Source: Setaria digitata
Lineage: Eukaryota; Nematoda; Chromadorea; Rhabditida; Setariidae
Length of the DNA: 64,000 nt
Reading direction: 5' to 3'
Assembly (NCBI GenBank): GCA_003640385.1
Contig: RCAB01000027.1
Location: 233,101 to 297,100 of the forward strand
Part shown: piece by piece, positions 1 through 10,326 of the stretch
Layout: each line of letters begins with the position of its first letter
Position numbering within the stretch: position 1 is the stretch's first letter
Program-made: the position numbers and the translations under genes
Notes under the pieces: model-generated
Told to the model about the DNA's origin: nothing
What the model saw: the letters and a program-made list of their open reading frames with translations, nothing else
The model's database searches: none

Positions 1-249
1 ACAGAAAAAAAAGATTGCTAATGGAATTTGATGAAGCCCTGCTTAGTACTTTAAAGTTAAACGTAGAAAAGCATTTATTCAGATTTATGTTAAGGAAATG
101 TGATATATAAATAAGTTTCATATGATAAGTGGTAAAAGGGCGAAATGTGGAGAGAATGGATATGCCAATTATTGCTGGATCATTGGATCATTTAATTTGA
201 TAGGCATTGTGGGAGAGGTGCTTCATTTTCCAGACTCGGTTGAAACTGC
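1..249. other. Left edge, non-coding
   Basis: AT-rich sequence downstream of the small secreted peptide gene that reads leftwards from 550. I see no exon with usable splice signals. A 72-codon plus-strand frame (122-340) runs antisense over the peptide's last exon and is rejected. Confidence 0.5.
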
Positions 250-550
250 TCATTTACCACCACAGCCACCGCAGCAGCAACAGTTGCCCCTGAAACACCT
301 TCGGATTTTCATATTTGTATCCTCCTTTCCTACTCCCTAAAAGGTCAAATAAAAAGAATGTTAGGCACAAGTCTAGTAAGAGAGTAGAGAGTGAAAAGAA
401 GTCAACTGTTGGCAAAGTAGGCTGGCTACTAAAGCGTTGAAGAAAAGGCGAAAAGACTTACCCGCCGCCAAAAAAGATCGCTTGAGTAGTTGTGAGTAGG
501 AGTAGCAGAAGGAGGATATAGCGAATAATCCGTGAGTCCGAAAGTGACAT
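250..550 (-). CDS. Small secreted Cys/Gly-rich peptide (42 aa), member 1
   Basis: Two exons on the minus strand, 462-550 and 250-289, joined in phase 2 by a GTAAG donor and a TTTCAG acceptor, give 42 aa. Exon 1 is a classic signal peptide: a short polar start, seven leucines, then TTTQA as a likely cleavage site. The mature peptide would start IFFGGGGNCCCCGGCGGK, with four consecutive cysteines plus one. I do not recognise a named family. The plan (signal peptide, then I/L-F-F, then a phase-2 intron, then a cysteine run) recurs in the genes at 3166-3597 and 4784-5753, and this is the main reason to believe such a short gene. Function is unknown; secretion is inferred. The cysteine run could bind metal or form disulfides, but nothing in the sequence decides this. 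Confidence 0.6.
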
Positions 551-3165
551 GTCGCTGTTCTGGAGATGTGCAATATGACTTCTGTTTCCAGAGTGAAGTA
601 TTTAAAGAGAAGATGTCTAGTAGGATTCAACAAGATCCACCCCGAAAGTTGGTATAATTCCTTGGTATTACTGTCAGCAGTGAAAGGGAGGGTGGATCTT
701 TTCAGAGGATTTCTAGAGCTAATTCCCTGACGGACCGTGGGATAAGACAAATCCGCCAATTCACTGAGAGCAATAACGAAAGTTTCGCAGAATCTGAATG
801 AAGTGGTATTCTTTCAATCACTGATATCATTAATTAATATGCATTTTGCACTTCATTTGTTAAATCCCGATAATTTCTATGAGAAGAATTCGAATTTCGT
901 ACAAGCAAACGGATTTCTGATATTTTTACTAATACCATACTGCTCCTCCGATCTCATCCGCATTCATTATCATATAGAATCCAACGAACTGAACTGATAA
1001 GTACATTAAATTGTTAAGAGTATCTAATATTTACTCTCGTCTTTCACAGAAAGAGGGAAAAAGTCTGTTGGAAACTTTTAAACTAAATATAGGCTGTTTA
1101 CAGTGGTTAGATGATTTTTTAAAGAAATTAAGACAGCAAGTCACTTGTGTATTATAAGTGGACGATTAAAGTCAACTGATGTAATTTAAATTTTGCAAAA
1201 ATTCTTGAATTTTGAATTTTGTTGCTCACGAGAGTTTTATGCTCTTATTTAGCTGTAGTGTCCTATGTTCTAAAAAGTAAATCTGAAGTCCAAACTGAAA
1301 GTAAATCTGAAGTTTTCTGGAAATTCCAATATTTAATATAACAAAGTGCATCCCTCCCAAAAGATACATTCTTACAGTTTGAACTTTCATTATTGCGTCT
1401 TCTGCTTAAATAAGTAAGCCTGCTTCTTTATATTTAAATCGCCTTCCGTAATACCCTTTTTTTATTAGTTTAAATGAATGCTATAATTAATTAGCATAAT
1501 AACAGGAGCAATATGATTGTCCTTAACAAATTCAGCTGAAAATACTCCCATCAGTTACAAGACCTGCATGAAATCAAGAGGAAGGTTCAGGTGAAAAAAT
1601 GATTTTACTAAGATCTTTTTTGCAATAATAATGTAGCCACAGAATCTAAATTTCACCGAGGAACTTTAGTTTGCAGTGGGCTTTGGCTTCATGATCTATT
1701 GTTTTAATAAGAAACAAATTAAACGATTTGTTGAATTGTATCAGAATGGAGAAATTCTTGAACTGATCGATGTAAATGAGGCTTTGGATTTAGATAATGT
1801 TGAACGTGTTTTCATGCCTGCTTCCAACCTTAGCTAATAGTATATATTATTATACCTCTCGAAGTATTTTTCAGCTTTCTCGTTTTCATTCGAAATCCGA
1901 ATAGAGCAAGAGTGTTAATTAGAATGATTTTGAGGTTAAGCTATGTGGAAAGGTTTGTTTGTCTCCCCATCTGTCACTTGCTGCATCCGCTCAAAGACAC
2001 GATATTAGAGGTGATATCTTGAATGTCAGTTCTTATTACAGCAGAGAACATTGTTTAACTTAGTAAAACCAGAAGGATAAAGAAATTGGGTTGTGGTAGA
2101 GAAAAGCGAATCTGAAGGATGTTTTGTCACATCTTATTTAATATTAAAATGGGTTTTAATCTTGCATGATGTGAATGAGACGCAGCAATAAATTAATTGG
2201 ATTTAATAAAATCTCAGCAAATGGAGGACAAGTCAAAATGAAGAATATCAGGAAGATGAAATACGAATTCTATTAGCTATTGTTTCCCGTAACAGTGAAC
2301 AGGAATCATTTAAATACATTTTGTAAAGATGAATGCGAAGGGGTAAGAGGGGGGTAAGAGGAAGTCATTACAAATAGGGTGAAATAAATTGATGTTTTTT
2401 TGAAATATAAATTCTTAAGTAAAAGAAAAACACGCTGACTAGTTAATACCAAAAGCAGACCGATGAAGATACATTGTGACTTTTAGAGCTAATCTGGAAG
2501 GAGCTAAAATTTGAATCCTTTCCAATTCGTTTGAAGAAACGTAAAATGCAGGAAATTTTGAGAAAAACTGCCAATATTAATGTCTTTTTGCTTCTATGAA
2601 ACATCTGAACCAGACCTCAGTTGAAGGTCAGAGTTCTGAATCTTTAATTTGGAAAGTCTTAGAAGCTGAAATAAATTATAATTGTTGTTGACCTTACTCG
2701 ATGGTTACTAATTAGCCATCATCGCATCAAATCTGTTGCAAAATTAATAGCATCTCTTCGATAAAATGTCTGATAATATACAACAAATTTAATTCAATCC
2801 TACTTTTATTTATGAAGTTTACCAATGAATAAATCTTTCAGTTTTAGCATTCACTTGCAAGCTAATTTCTCCCTAAGTAGGACAAAAATTAAGTAATTTG
2901 GTGACAAAGCTGCTTCGAGAGTGTAAATTGAATGTGGTGGTAATACATACAGAAACAAGGTTTTACACCACTGCCAAATTTAAATTACATTAGGAATAAT
3001 CAACATTAGGCTCGAAATGACAAACTTCATTAGCGTGATAACATCATGGAATGAAATAAGCCTAGAATGGCCAAATAGCATTCCACAGTAACAGTTGCTA
3101 ATTGTAGAATAAGGACAACAAGAAAGTAGACTTTATTCCTCTGATGACACTTCCCATCTACCTAG
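551..3165. other. 2.6 kb intergenic, no gene supported
   Basis: AT-rich sequence between two minus-strand peptide genes. Short frames exist (for example 803-997 on plus) but none has convincing splice partners or composition. It should hold the promoter of the 250-550 gene just right of 550 and the 3-prime UTR of the 3166-3597 gene just left of 3166. Confidence 0.5.
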
Positions 3166-3597
3166 TCAGATGTCCTGGACATCGGAGGAGATTGGTGGAG
3201 GAGTCAGAGAAAGAAACAAAAAGTTCGCTGTTTTAGCAGTGTCGTCTTCAGTGTTGTCCACATTTTCCACGTCTTCTTCGCTGCAACCTCTTTCACCTTT
3301 GCAACCTGAGGTACCATTCGAACCATCATGTTGACATTCTTCATCACCTTCATCATAACTACCACCACTTCCAATGTTACCACTACTCTCTCCACATCTA
3401 ACACCGTCTACTGCGACATCTTTGCAGCGACAGCAGCAGCCACTGCGATTGTTCCTGAAAGTGATTCAGAATATTTGAATACAAGCATCTAAGTCTAGCC
3501 GATCAAGAAGACGAAGGGCTCACATTTTATCGAAGAATAGCGTTTCCATCTGGTGTATGATGAGAGTAAGCATCAGAAGATGAGTGAAGTGAAGCAT
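3166..3597 (-). CDS. Secreted Cys-rich acidic protein (120 aa), member 2
   Basis: Exons 3524-3597 and 3166-3454 on the minus strand, phase-2 intron (AAAAT|GTGAGC donor, TTTCAG acceptor), 120 aa. Exon 1 encodes MLHFTHLLMLTLIIHQMET, a signal peptide, followed by LFFDKM across the splice. Exon 2 opens with NNRSGCCCRCKD, then a Gly/Ser/Asp/Glu-rich stretch with further single cysteines (eight in all in the mature part) and ends ISSDVQDI. Two N-glycosylation sequons are visible (NRS, NGT). The signal-FF-intron-CCC plan matches the genes at 250-550 and 4784-5753, though the tail is acidic instead of glycine-only. No known domain is recognised, so function is unknown. The antisense and shifted frames over exon 2 are low-complexity shadows. 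Confidence 0.65.
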
Positions 3598-4783
3598 AAA
3601 TCTGGAATGAGCACTCCAATTTAGGTTCCCTGAAAATAGAAGTAAAGTTTGAATTAGAGAAGTTAGTTCAGCCAGTTGACAGGGTGCTTTTGAGAGTAAT
3701 CAGCAGCGTCCTCGTGAGACCGGTATGTCTACGGTGTCGGCCCCATTTAAATTTTTAAAGTAATTAACTTTTATGTCTTGAATTATTAAAGGAAATTATT
3801 CAAGTAAAATGGCATTTGGATTTCCAACTTGTAGTTTCTTTGTTGTTTGAATTTCTAATGATTGAATTGGGAATATTTTCAACGATTTTCATATTCCTTT
3901 AATTAGCTACAGAGTAGATATAGAAAAGTGCGGTTGAAAATAGTTCATCGATCAATTATTATGTCCAGTTTTCAGCAAATTGCCTTGTAGCGAGACCACT
4001 ATAGAATTTCACAAAATAAAGAAATTTTATAATATCTCAACAAGAATACCCACTTAGTGTTCTCCATCTCGTCATTACTTGCCCTAGCCGAAGCATCCCG
4101 TATCAATGTGATGAAAGCTAGCACTGCGGACTTTTTCCCTTACGTCACTCTACAGCTTGTACAGTCGGGTCATAGCCAAATGATTTAGAGCAGTCCAAAA
4201 CAAAAAATAAAAGTTTTTAACGTCTGCTTCAAAGTGGCATTTCCAGCACCTACGAGATATTCAAGCTGCACAAATTTTCTCAATCGCTACACGTGGAAAC
4301 CACTCAATGCTCAGCAGTGAGTGGTTCGGAGAGCAGAAATCTCAGAGGCATTTATTCCTCACAGAAATGTTTTCTTCTTATCAGCAGTGTGCATTACGAT
4401 GGCAGGCACGATCCAGATAGATATGGTGATAATAGTTCGTTAAAAATTCAACGTTGATGCAACCTGTTGAGGAATGGAGAAGAGCGATGAAGCTAACAAA
4501 GCATTAATTTGTGTGTTGGACATAATCCCTTCATCGTCACTACTACTAGTAATCATTGATTTGATATTTATCAGTACTTCCACTAGCTTCTTCACGAATT
4601 TTGTTAGTCATCTATCAGCTTGTAATGTTTTTGGAAGGGTTATTGAATGGACTTGGTTTTTCTCGGTCAGAAAGATTCTGTTACCTCAAAAGTTTGGAAG
4701 GTCGGGTAGGACCTTGGTCAGACAACTAAAGCAGAGAGGTGAATAGCGTAGAAATTAAACTCATTTTCAGCTACTGATGAATC
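3598..4783. promoter_or_regulatory. Divergent intergenic region between two peptide genes
   Basis: About 1.2 kb separates the ATG at 3597 (minus) from the ATG at 4784 (plus), two members of the same family read away from each other. It must contain both promoters, possibly shared. A TTTTCAG at 4764-4770, 13 bases before the ATG at 4784, could be a cis- or spliced-leader trans-splice acceptor. A 90-codon frame at 4474-4746 has no signal or family resemblance and is not called. Confidence 0.4.
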
Positions 4784-5753
4784 ATGAACAGGATTCATCT
4801 AATTATCGTCCTTTTGGTTATTATCAGCGAAGTACAAGGGATATTCTTCAGGAGGTTTGCTATTTCGTATAAAAATTAAAGTCTAAATTTCTAGAAAGAA
4901 TGAGAAATTTCAACTGTAAGAATTCAGAACTTGTAAAATACTTTCCATTTTTCAAGACAGCACTTTACAATTTTTGTTTATTTGAGTCTTGGAAAGAAAT
5001 TTTTAATGATTCTGTCTCGTTATTTTCAGGAGATGTTGTAAGAGGTGTTGCTGCTGCAGATGCTGTAACAGAAGTTGCGGTGGAGGTCGCTGTGGTGGTA
5101 GAGGTTGCAGTGGAGGTGGTCCAGGTAGAGGAGGTTGCGGTGGAGAAGGTTGCAATGGAGGTGGTCCAGGTAGTAGAAGAAGAGGGGACGGTGGTAGCAG
5201 CATAGGTTACATAGGAGGTACCTGCTCTTTGAACTTTTGTAGAATCATCGTTTGGAAACTTTGCTGCTTCACTTGTCACCAGGACACTCTTACCTTCTTA
5301 TTTCCTCGAAGCTGTACTCTCTCCGCAGAAGCCCTATTCCCCGCCTTTCCTAAATGCAAAGGAACAAAAAATTCATGTGGATGTCATGAAATGTCATTTT
5401 TTATAGGATGTGGCGGTGTTGCTGGTTTCAGAAAGCGATCGAGTGACAGAGGACTTGAGCCTAAGCAAGAAAGTAGCCATAATGACGATACCGGAGACAG
5501 TAGCAACGAAAGTAGTATAAGCAGTTCGGACTACACCGATAATCACAGTGACAGCAACGATATCGATATCAGGAATAAGTGCGGCACTGGAAGTTGCCCA
5601 TTACATCGCAATTTTGCGAATCTGATGCCACCTAGTTTTAGGATACCGCTATTTGGAATTAATCTCCAAGGTATGCGGCAGGTATTCGGCGTGACTAATT
5701 CAAAGAAAAAATATGAAAGTGCTGATGCCACTCAATATAACTATTTTATGTAA
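4784..5753 (+). CDS. Secreted Cys/Gly-rich protein (201 aa), member 3
   Basis: Three exons, 4784-4854, 5030-5217 and 5407-5753, phases 2 and 1, give 201 aa. Exon 1 is a signal peptide (MNRIHLIIVLLVIISEVQG) followed by IFFR. Exon 2 starts RRCCKRCCCCRCCNRSCGGG and continues as GGx/CGG-type repeats with 13 cysteines in about 62 codons. Exon 3 begins GCGGVAGFRKR, then an Asp/Ser/Asn-rich acidic stretch, a KCGTGSCP pair of cysteines, and a more ordinary hydrophobic end (LMPPSFRIPLFGIN). FRKR could be a dibasic processing site. The architecture links it to the two minus-strand peptides to its left. Other frames of exon 2 read as Val/Ala or Pro/Leu repeats and are shadows. No named family; a cuticle, mucus or antimicrobial role is possible but unsupported. 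Confidence 0.7.
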
Positions 5754-6207
5754 TGCCGAATGCTTGTCCCAAGTTTCGAAATAGTGCCTCGATAATCGTT
5801 GTCTCTTGTAGGAGCTTCTAAGGAAAGTTAAAGTTTCAATCAGTCCGCTTAGAATCAAATCCCCAGAGTTCTCTTTTATGACGACATCTCTGACTACATA
5901 CAGCAGCTCCTTGAGAATGTTATTCTTCCCTCTTTCTTTGAATCATTTCCCCAAGTTTTTTTTCCGTAAAATTTCATTATATCCAGCTCATTTTTAATTT
6001 AATTAATTTAGTTTGAATGAATTCTAATACATTGTAAAATGTGCAGCAAAACAACTGAGGAGCTAAATTATGCAATTCTGAGCTCCGTAAAAACCTAACG
6101 ATACAGCAGCATTCAAGACTTCAAGACCCCTCTTGAGAAACACACTCCCGGTAAGAATATTTCTCTTCAAAAACTTCTGTCCGTTAAGCTAAAGATGCGA
6201 AGACAAA
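5754..6207. other. Intergenic, nothing seen
   Basis: AT-rich sequence between the convergent ends of the peptide gene at 5753 and the tentative minus-strand gene ending at 6208. No coding or RNA feature is supported. Confidence 0.45.
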
Positions 6208-7179
6208 CTAAGGATAGAAGAGCGAAAATTTTTGGATTTTGTAAATCTTAGGAACGATATAGTTTTGACAGAGGTTTCCTTTACGGAACGTTTTACGCTT
6301 AATGCCATAAAGCTTATTCAGTAGGATTTTCTGAGCGACTGAAAATCACATAAGAAGAGGCACGAAATATAATTCAACGAAGTAAAATTTTAGACCTCTG
6401 AAATTACCTGGACAGCTTCCACATACTGAATTCGGAGTTTTTTTGTGCATATCTTCCGCAATTATTCACCAAATACACAACAAATTCAACTTACTTTCCT
6501 CTCCGCGATCCATCCCGGAATGCATAAACTCTCCCACATCATTCAGCAAATTTACCAAAGTGTATCCACTCCCACAGTCCAGTGAATTCAGCGCCAGCCA
6601 CATGTATTCTCCTTTGTCCAACAATGCAAGATCAAAATCCAGGATGAGGCAGAGGATATGTGTGAAGTGAATTTTGTTCAATTTAAAGCTTGTTTCACTC
6701 CACCTTTTCACGCATATCTGACTAAATGTAGACCTCAAATCCGAGAGTTTTTCTTCCAGAGATGAGAGTTGCAGCTACAATATGCAGATATAGCTTCAAA
6801 GCCAAAACAGCACTTTGAGACTTATTCTTTGAAGAGGAGCCTGATGAGATAGAATGTTTGCATTTCCCGGCTCTTCAATGATAAGTGATTTGGAATATGA
6901 GCTTAAAGTGTAGCTGCCATCTGACCGCAAAACAAGTAAAAAATAGAGTGATGGAAGTGAGAAGTGCCACACGTGGTAGTGCTACTCAATGGAATTTGTG
7001 AAACTAGGCTGGACAACGTACATGGACTCTTTTAGCTAGATGCTTCGCAGCTGCAAATATGGCGCAATTGACTTTCTCAAGACTGCTCCCCATTGTCCAT
7101 ACCATTCCTTGAGGCTAGCCATAACCGCAGCAATTACTATAGCATAGCATGGATTGCGAATGTCAAACGATCCGATCAT
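6208..7179 (-). CDS. Tentative three-exon gene (168 aa), unknown
   Basis: Tentative model on minus: exons 7084-7179, 6495-6774 and 6208-6338. Phases agree (0 then 1), giving 168 aa ending ...KIQKFSLFYP. The middle exon is the best supported: it has a TTGTAG acceptor and a GTAAGT donor, and reads LQLSSLEEKLSDLRSTFSQI and then a hydrophobic LCLILDFDLALLDKGEYMWL. The first exon (MIGSFDIRNPCYAIVIAAVM...) ends at a weak GCA|GTCTTG donor and could be wrong. The composition looks coding, with a short helical segment, but I recognise no family. It may be a decaying gene or a fragment of one. Confidence 0.35.
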
Positions 7180-7629
7180 TTTTTACTGTTAATGCCATTT
7201 GCGATGCAGTACCGGTATCAAATTACCAGTACCTGTATCAATTTATAAGCAGCAATATCACGTTGGGTCAATAATTATCTGTACAAATTCATCACAATCT
7301 CAGTTATCCAAAGAGAGCTTCCTTCTCAACTAGCAAGAATCATTCGTCCGTTTGTCTTACAATCTATCATGCTGTGAACGAACTCATTCTACCATCAGCA
7401 TCTAGCTCAAGTTACAATACTAAAAGCGTAGACAGTGAAAGGGATGGGTCATATGACGCAATAAGTATTAACGATTTAGTTGAATGATTTATTTTCCGCG
7501 ATTCACTACTGTTACTGTTACACTAGCAGTACTGCTAATTAATAACATACAGAAGATGCAAATGTGAGTTACTGCAGCGTGATGTAAAAATACAATAAAG
7601 GAATATAATACTGTATCGATAGGCTTCCT
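7180..7629. other. Intergenic, nothing seen
   Basis: Gap of 450 bases between the tentative gene and the secreted protein gene, both on minus. No motif recognised. Confidence 0.4.
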
Positions 7630-8380
7630 TCAAACTGTGCAGTAGAGCCTTTCGACTGCAACAGGAACGTTTTCATAAGGTGGAATACCAGCCGACATTT
7701 GCCAGTAGCCATGTTTATTGCATCGTGCCAAGCGGGCCTCACCATAAACGGGCCATCTGTGATGATACACCTTGGATTTGTTGATTGGAATCCGCTGGTC
7801 CCATAAGATTCGTTCTCTATAAGATACTTCTACGTGTTCCAATTTATACCCTGTCAGGGGGAGTGAAGTCCGCAAGGAGATTCGGAGAGGAAGTATTTTT
7901 ATGAAAGAAAGAAAAGTACCGACCGAGTCTTTAGATTGGTACCGCGAATGAGTAAATAAGCAGCATGGCATATCACTCTAGCCATCAGACAACGATGTCC
8001 TGCGTAGTAGACGATATCTGGCTTGAAACAAATCCTTTCCGATGGCAGAAACGTACAATCAGTCCTGTTAATTTCCGGGCACATATAGCATTCTAAAAAA
8101 ACGAAATCCTGTTCCATCTCTCTATTTAATCTGTTTGCGTTTTTTTTTTTTCTGTGTGAATTAAGATTAAATCCGAAATTACGTAATATTTCTTAGTTGC
8201 CGAAACATTCTTTCTGTTTTAAGAACTACTAGAACTACCTGCCACAAAATGTTTTTCCGGCTCAATTATGACCTTTCTGGTGTGCTTGAATTCACCTTGT
8301 TTCTCGTCATAAAACCAAAATTCATTGAAAGATGCATTACATAATGGAAATGAAAGCAACAAAACAAGTATTTGAAGCAT
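7630..8380 (-). CDS. Secreted 8-cysteine protein (170 aa)
   Basis: Exons 8239-8380, 7943-8092 and 7630-7850 on minus, both introns in phase 1, 170 aa. The start is placed at 8380 because it begins a textbook signal peptide, MLQILVLLLSFPLCNA; an in-frame codon at 8422 would add a polar extension. The mature protein has exactly eight cysteines (ECYMC, DC, IC, RC, IC, RC, YC), compatible with four disulfides, plus an NRT glycosylation sequon. The C-terminal exon reads GYKLEHVEVSYRERILWDQR and includes a conserved-looking RCNKHGYW. It looks like a nematode secreted or excreted protein, but I cannot name a family. Confidence 0.65.
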
Positions 8381-10326
8381 TAGTACTCTTCCCGAACCTG
8401 AAACATTAAATTTACAAATCATAGACTCCGGTCAAACTTTTTATTGTTGCTCAGTTACCTGTGAACAACATTACATCATTCATGAAATGGAAATAAGAAG
8501 CGAAGTATTTGTCCATTTTTTTTTTTTGAGAAAATCAAATTAAAGACAAAATGAGGAAAATATGGTAGTGGAGGTAAACTCCCCATATTTAAACACAAAG
8601 GTCAAAGGTTATGACAGATGTATTGTATGACCACCCCAAGGGACCTATAAACATCATATCCAAATATTTTTAGGTATCAAAGATGAATTTCCGAGAATGT
8701 TCCCACCGACCATAATTTTCCCATCAATTGAAAGTTTTCGATAGTATAAATGAAATGGTAGAGAGGTTTGAAATCCATATTTTATTTACTAATTCTGGTT
8801 GTGCTGGTCAGTTGGACTTCAATTAATTCAACTCAGAGTTAGTTAGGTTTAACTTGAACAAAACCACCTTTCCAATCCTTTCATATATGAATAAAGTTAG
8901 GAAATTATAAATTAAAAACCGGAAGACATCAAGTCAAACCAGTGAATGGAACTGCAGCACATTTTTGGAAAAAAAAACCAGTATATAACCAATAACATTC
9001 CTTAAATATAAAAGTTGACAGTTCGAATTGAACTAGTATCACCTCAGTTTTCCTCTTTCAAGCTGACAAATTCTGCCTCTTTTTCTCAAGATACAATAGC
9101 GAGATGTCCTTAACTCTTTCTCAGCACAACAATCAACTTTCTTTTGTTGGCGATACTGCTCAACAGAAGCTCCCAGTTTAGAATTTCAAGTAATTCAATA
9201 ATTCTTCCTATTAATTATCCATTTCAATCAGCCATTTGAAATTTAGGAAAGGGCTGATCAGTCAAAATTATGATCTCCTTGACTTCATATGAACTAGTTA
9301 TAACATTTAACACCTCTGCTAATAAGCCAAATAAAGAATTTCCATCACAGACTACCGGATGAAAAAGTTTTGGCGAAAAAAGTTCGCCTAACTGGCAAAC
9401 AGCCTTTCATCATGCAATAACCATGTAGCGGCATAAAATTAATACATATTTGGAAAAAAGCTCAACTACAACCTACAGCGCTATCCACAGAATATACATC
9501 TCCCAACCTGTCGTTTATCATTTGCCTGAGACCGTTATCTTTTACAGTGATGCATTTATATTTAATGAAGCAAGTAAGCAGTGCAAGCAAACTTGATGCA
9601 TTTGGTGCGCTTCGAAGTTCAGGGATGTTTCACCTGAAGTTACACCCACAGGCTTAAGTGATCCTTTTGAGAAAGCCCGAACTGCGACTTTGATCTTCAA
9701 AGTATTCTAGTGATAGAATGGAGTCAAAACAATGAAGCAAGTAAGCACAACAAGAATTATTTAAATTTGTGTCGGAGACCTGTAGCGTCCTGTAATAAAA
9801 ATTTGTGACAAGTTAACTCCCATTTCATCGCCACTGTCAGTTTGGAGAGAAGGATTGATCGTATGTATTACCATTGAAAATTATTTACCACCCTTAGTCT
9901 TCTTAAAAATAATAAATTATCTAATGTTAAAACAGGTCATTCTATTATTATTTTTGTTAACTAAAGGTAGCTGTGACTTGGTACAAGTACTTGTCACTTG
10001 AGTTTCGATTATGAAATAAAATTATTCAACTTCCTTAAGATTCCCCTGAAAATTCTACGACAGAATTTTCCACACAACTGGCGCAGTCTTCATTTTTATG
10101 GCTTTAACCAGGTTAGTTTGTTCTGTTTTCAACTTTTCATCGCACTGATGTTTCTTGTAAAATAATCAACTAGCATATAAGCATTATCCTTCAAAGATCT
10201 GACGAAGCCTATAGGTAGGTACCCAGCTTTTCGAAAATCTGAATTTTATTGCGAAAAACAAATCTCAAAGTTTACAGAGAAAAGATAAGTTATAAAAACA
10301 AAACAATGTAATATATTTTTCAAAGG
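8381..10326. other. 1.9 kb intergenic, no gene supported
   Basis: AT-rich sequence between the secreted 8-Cys gene and the end of TRAPPC6, both on minus. It should hold the promoter of the former and the 3-prime UTR of the latter. A 16-base string ATGAAGCAAGTAAGCA occurs twice (near 9565 and 9732). No exon chain found. Confidence 0.5.

Noticed and set aside
373..759. 128-codon minus-strand frame over the first peptide gene
   Set aside because: Runs in another frame across the signal-peptide exon and its upstream region; no signal or domain, and the spliced peptide model explains the coding potential better.
4474..4746. 90-codon plus frame before the third peptide gene
   Set aside because: Ends before the signal-peptide exon, has no family resemblance or clear splice link; probably 5-prime or promoter sequence.
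4965..5279. Thr/Ala/Ser repeat and Pro/Leu repeat frames on minus, Val/Ala frame on plus
   Set aside because: All are other frames of the same GGT/TGC-rich exon; only the Cys/Gly frame joins a signal peptide in phase.
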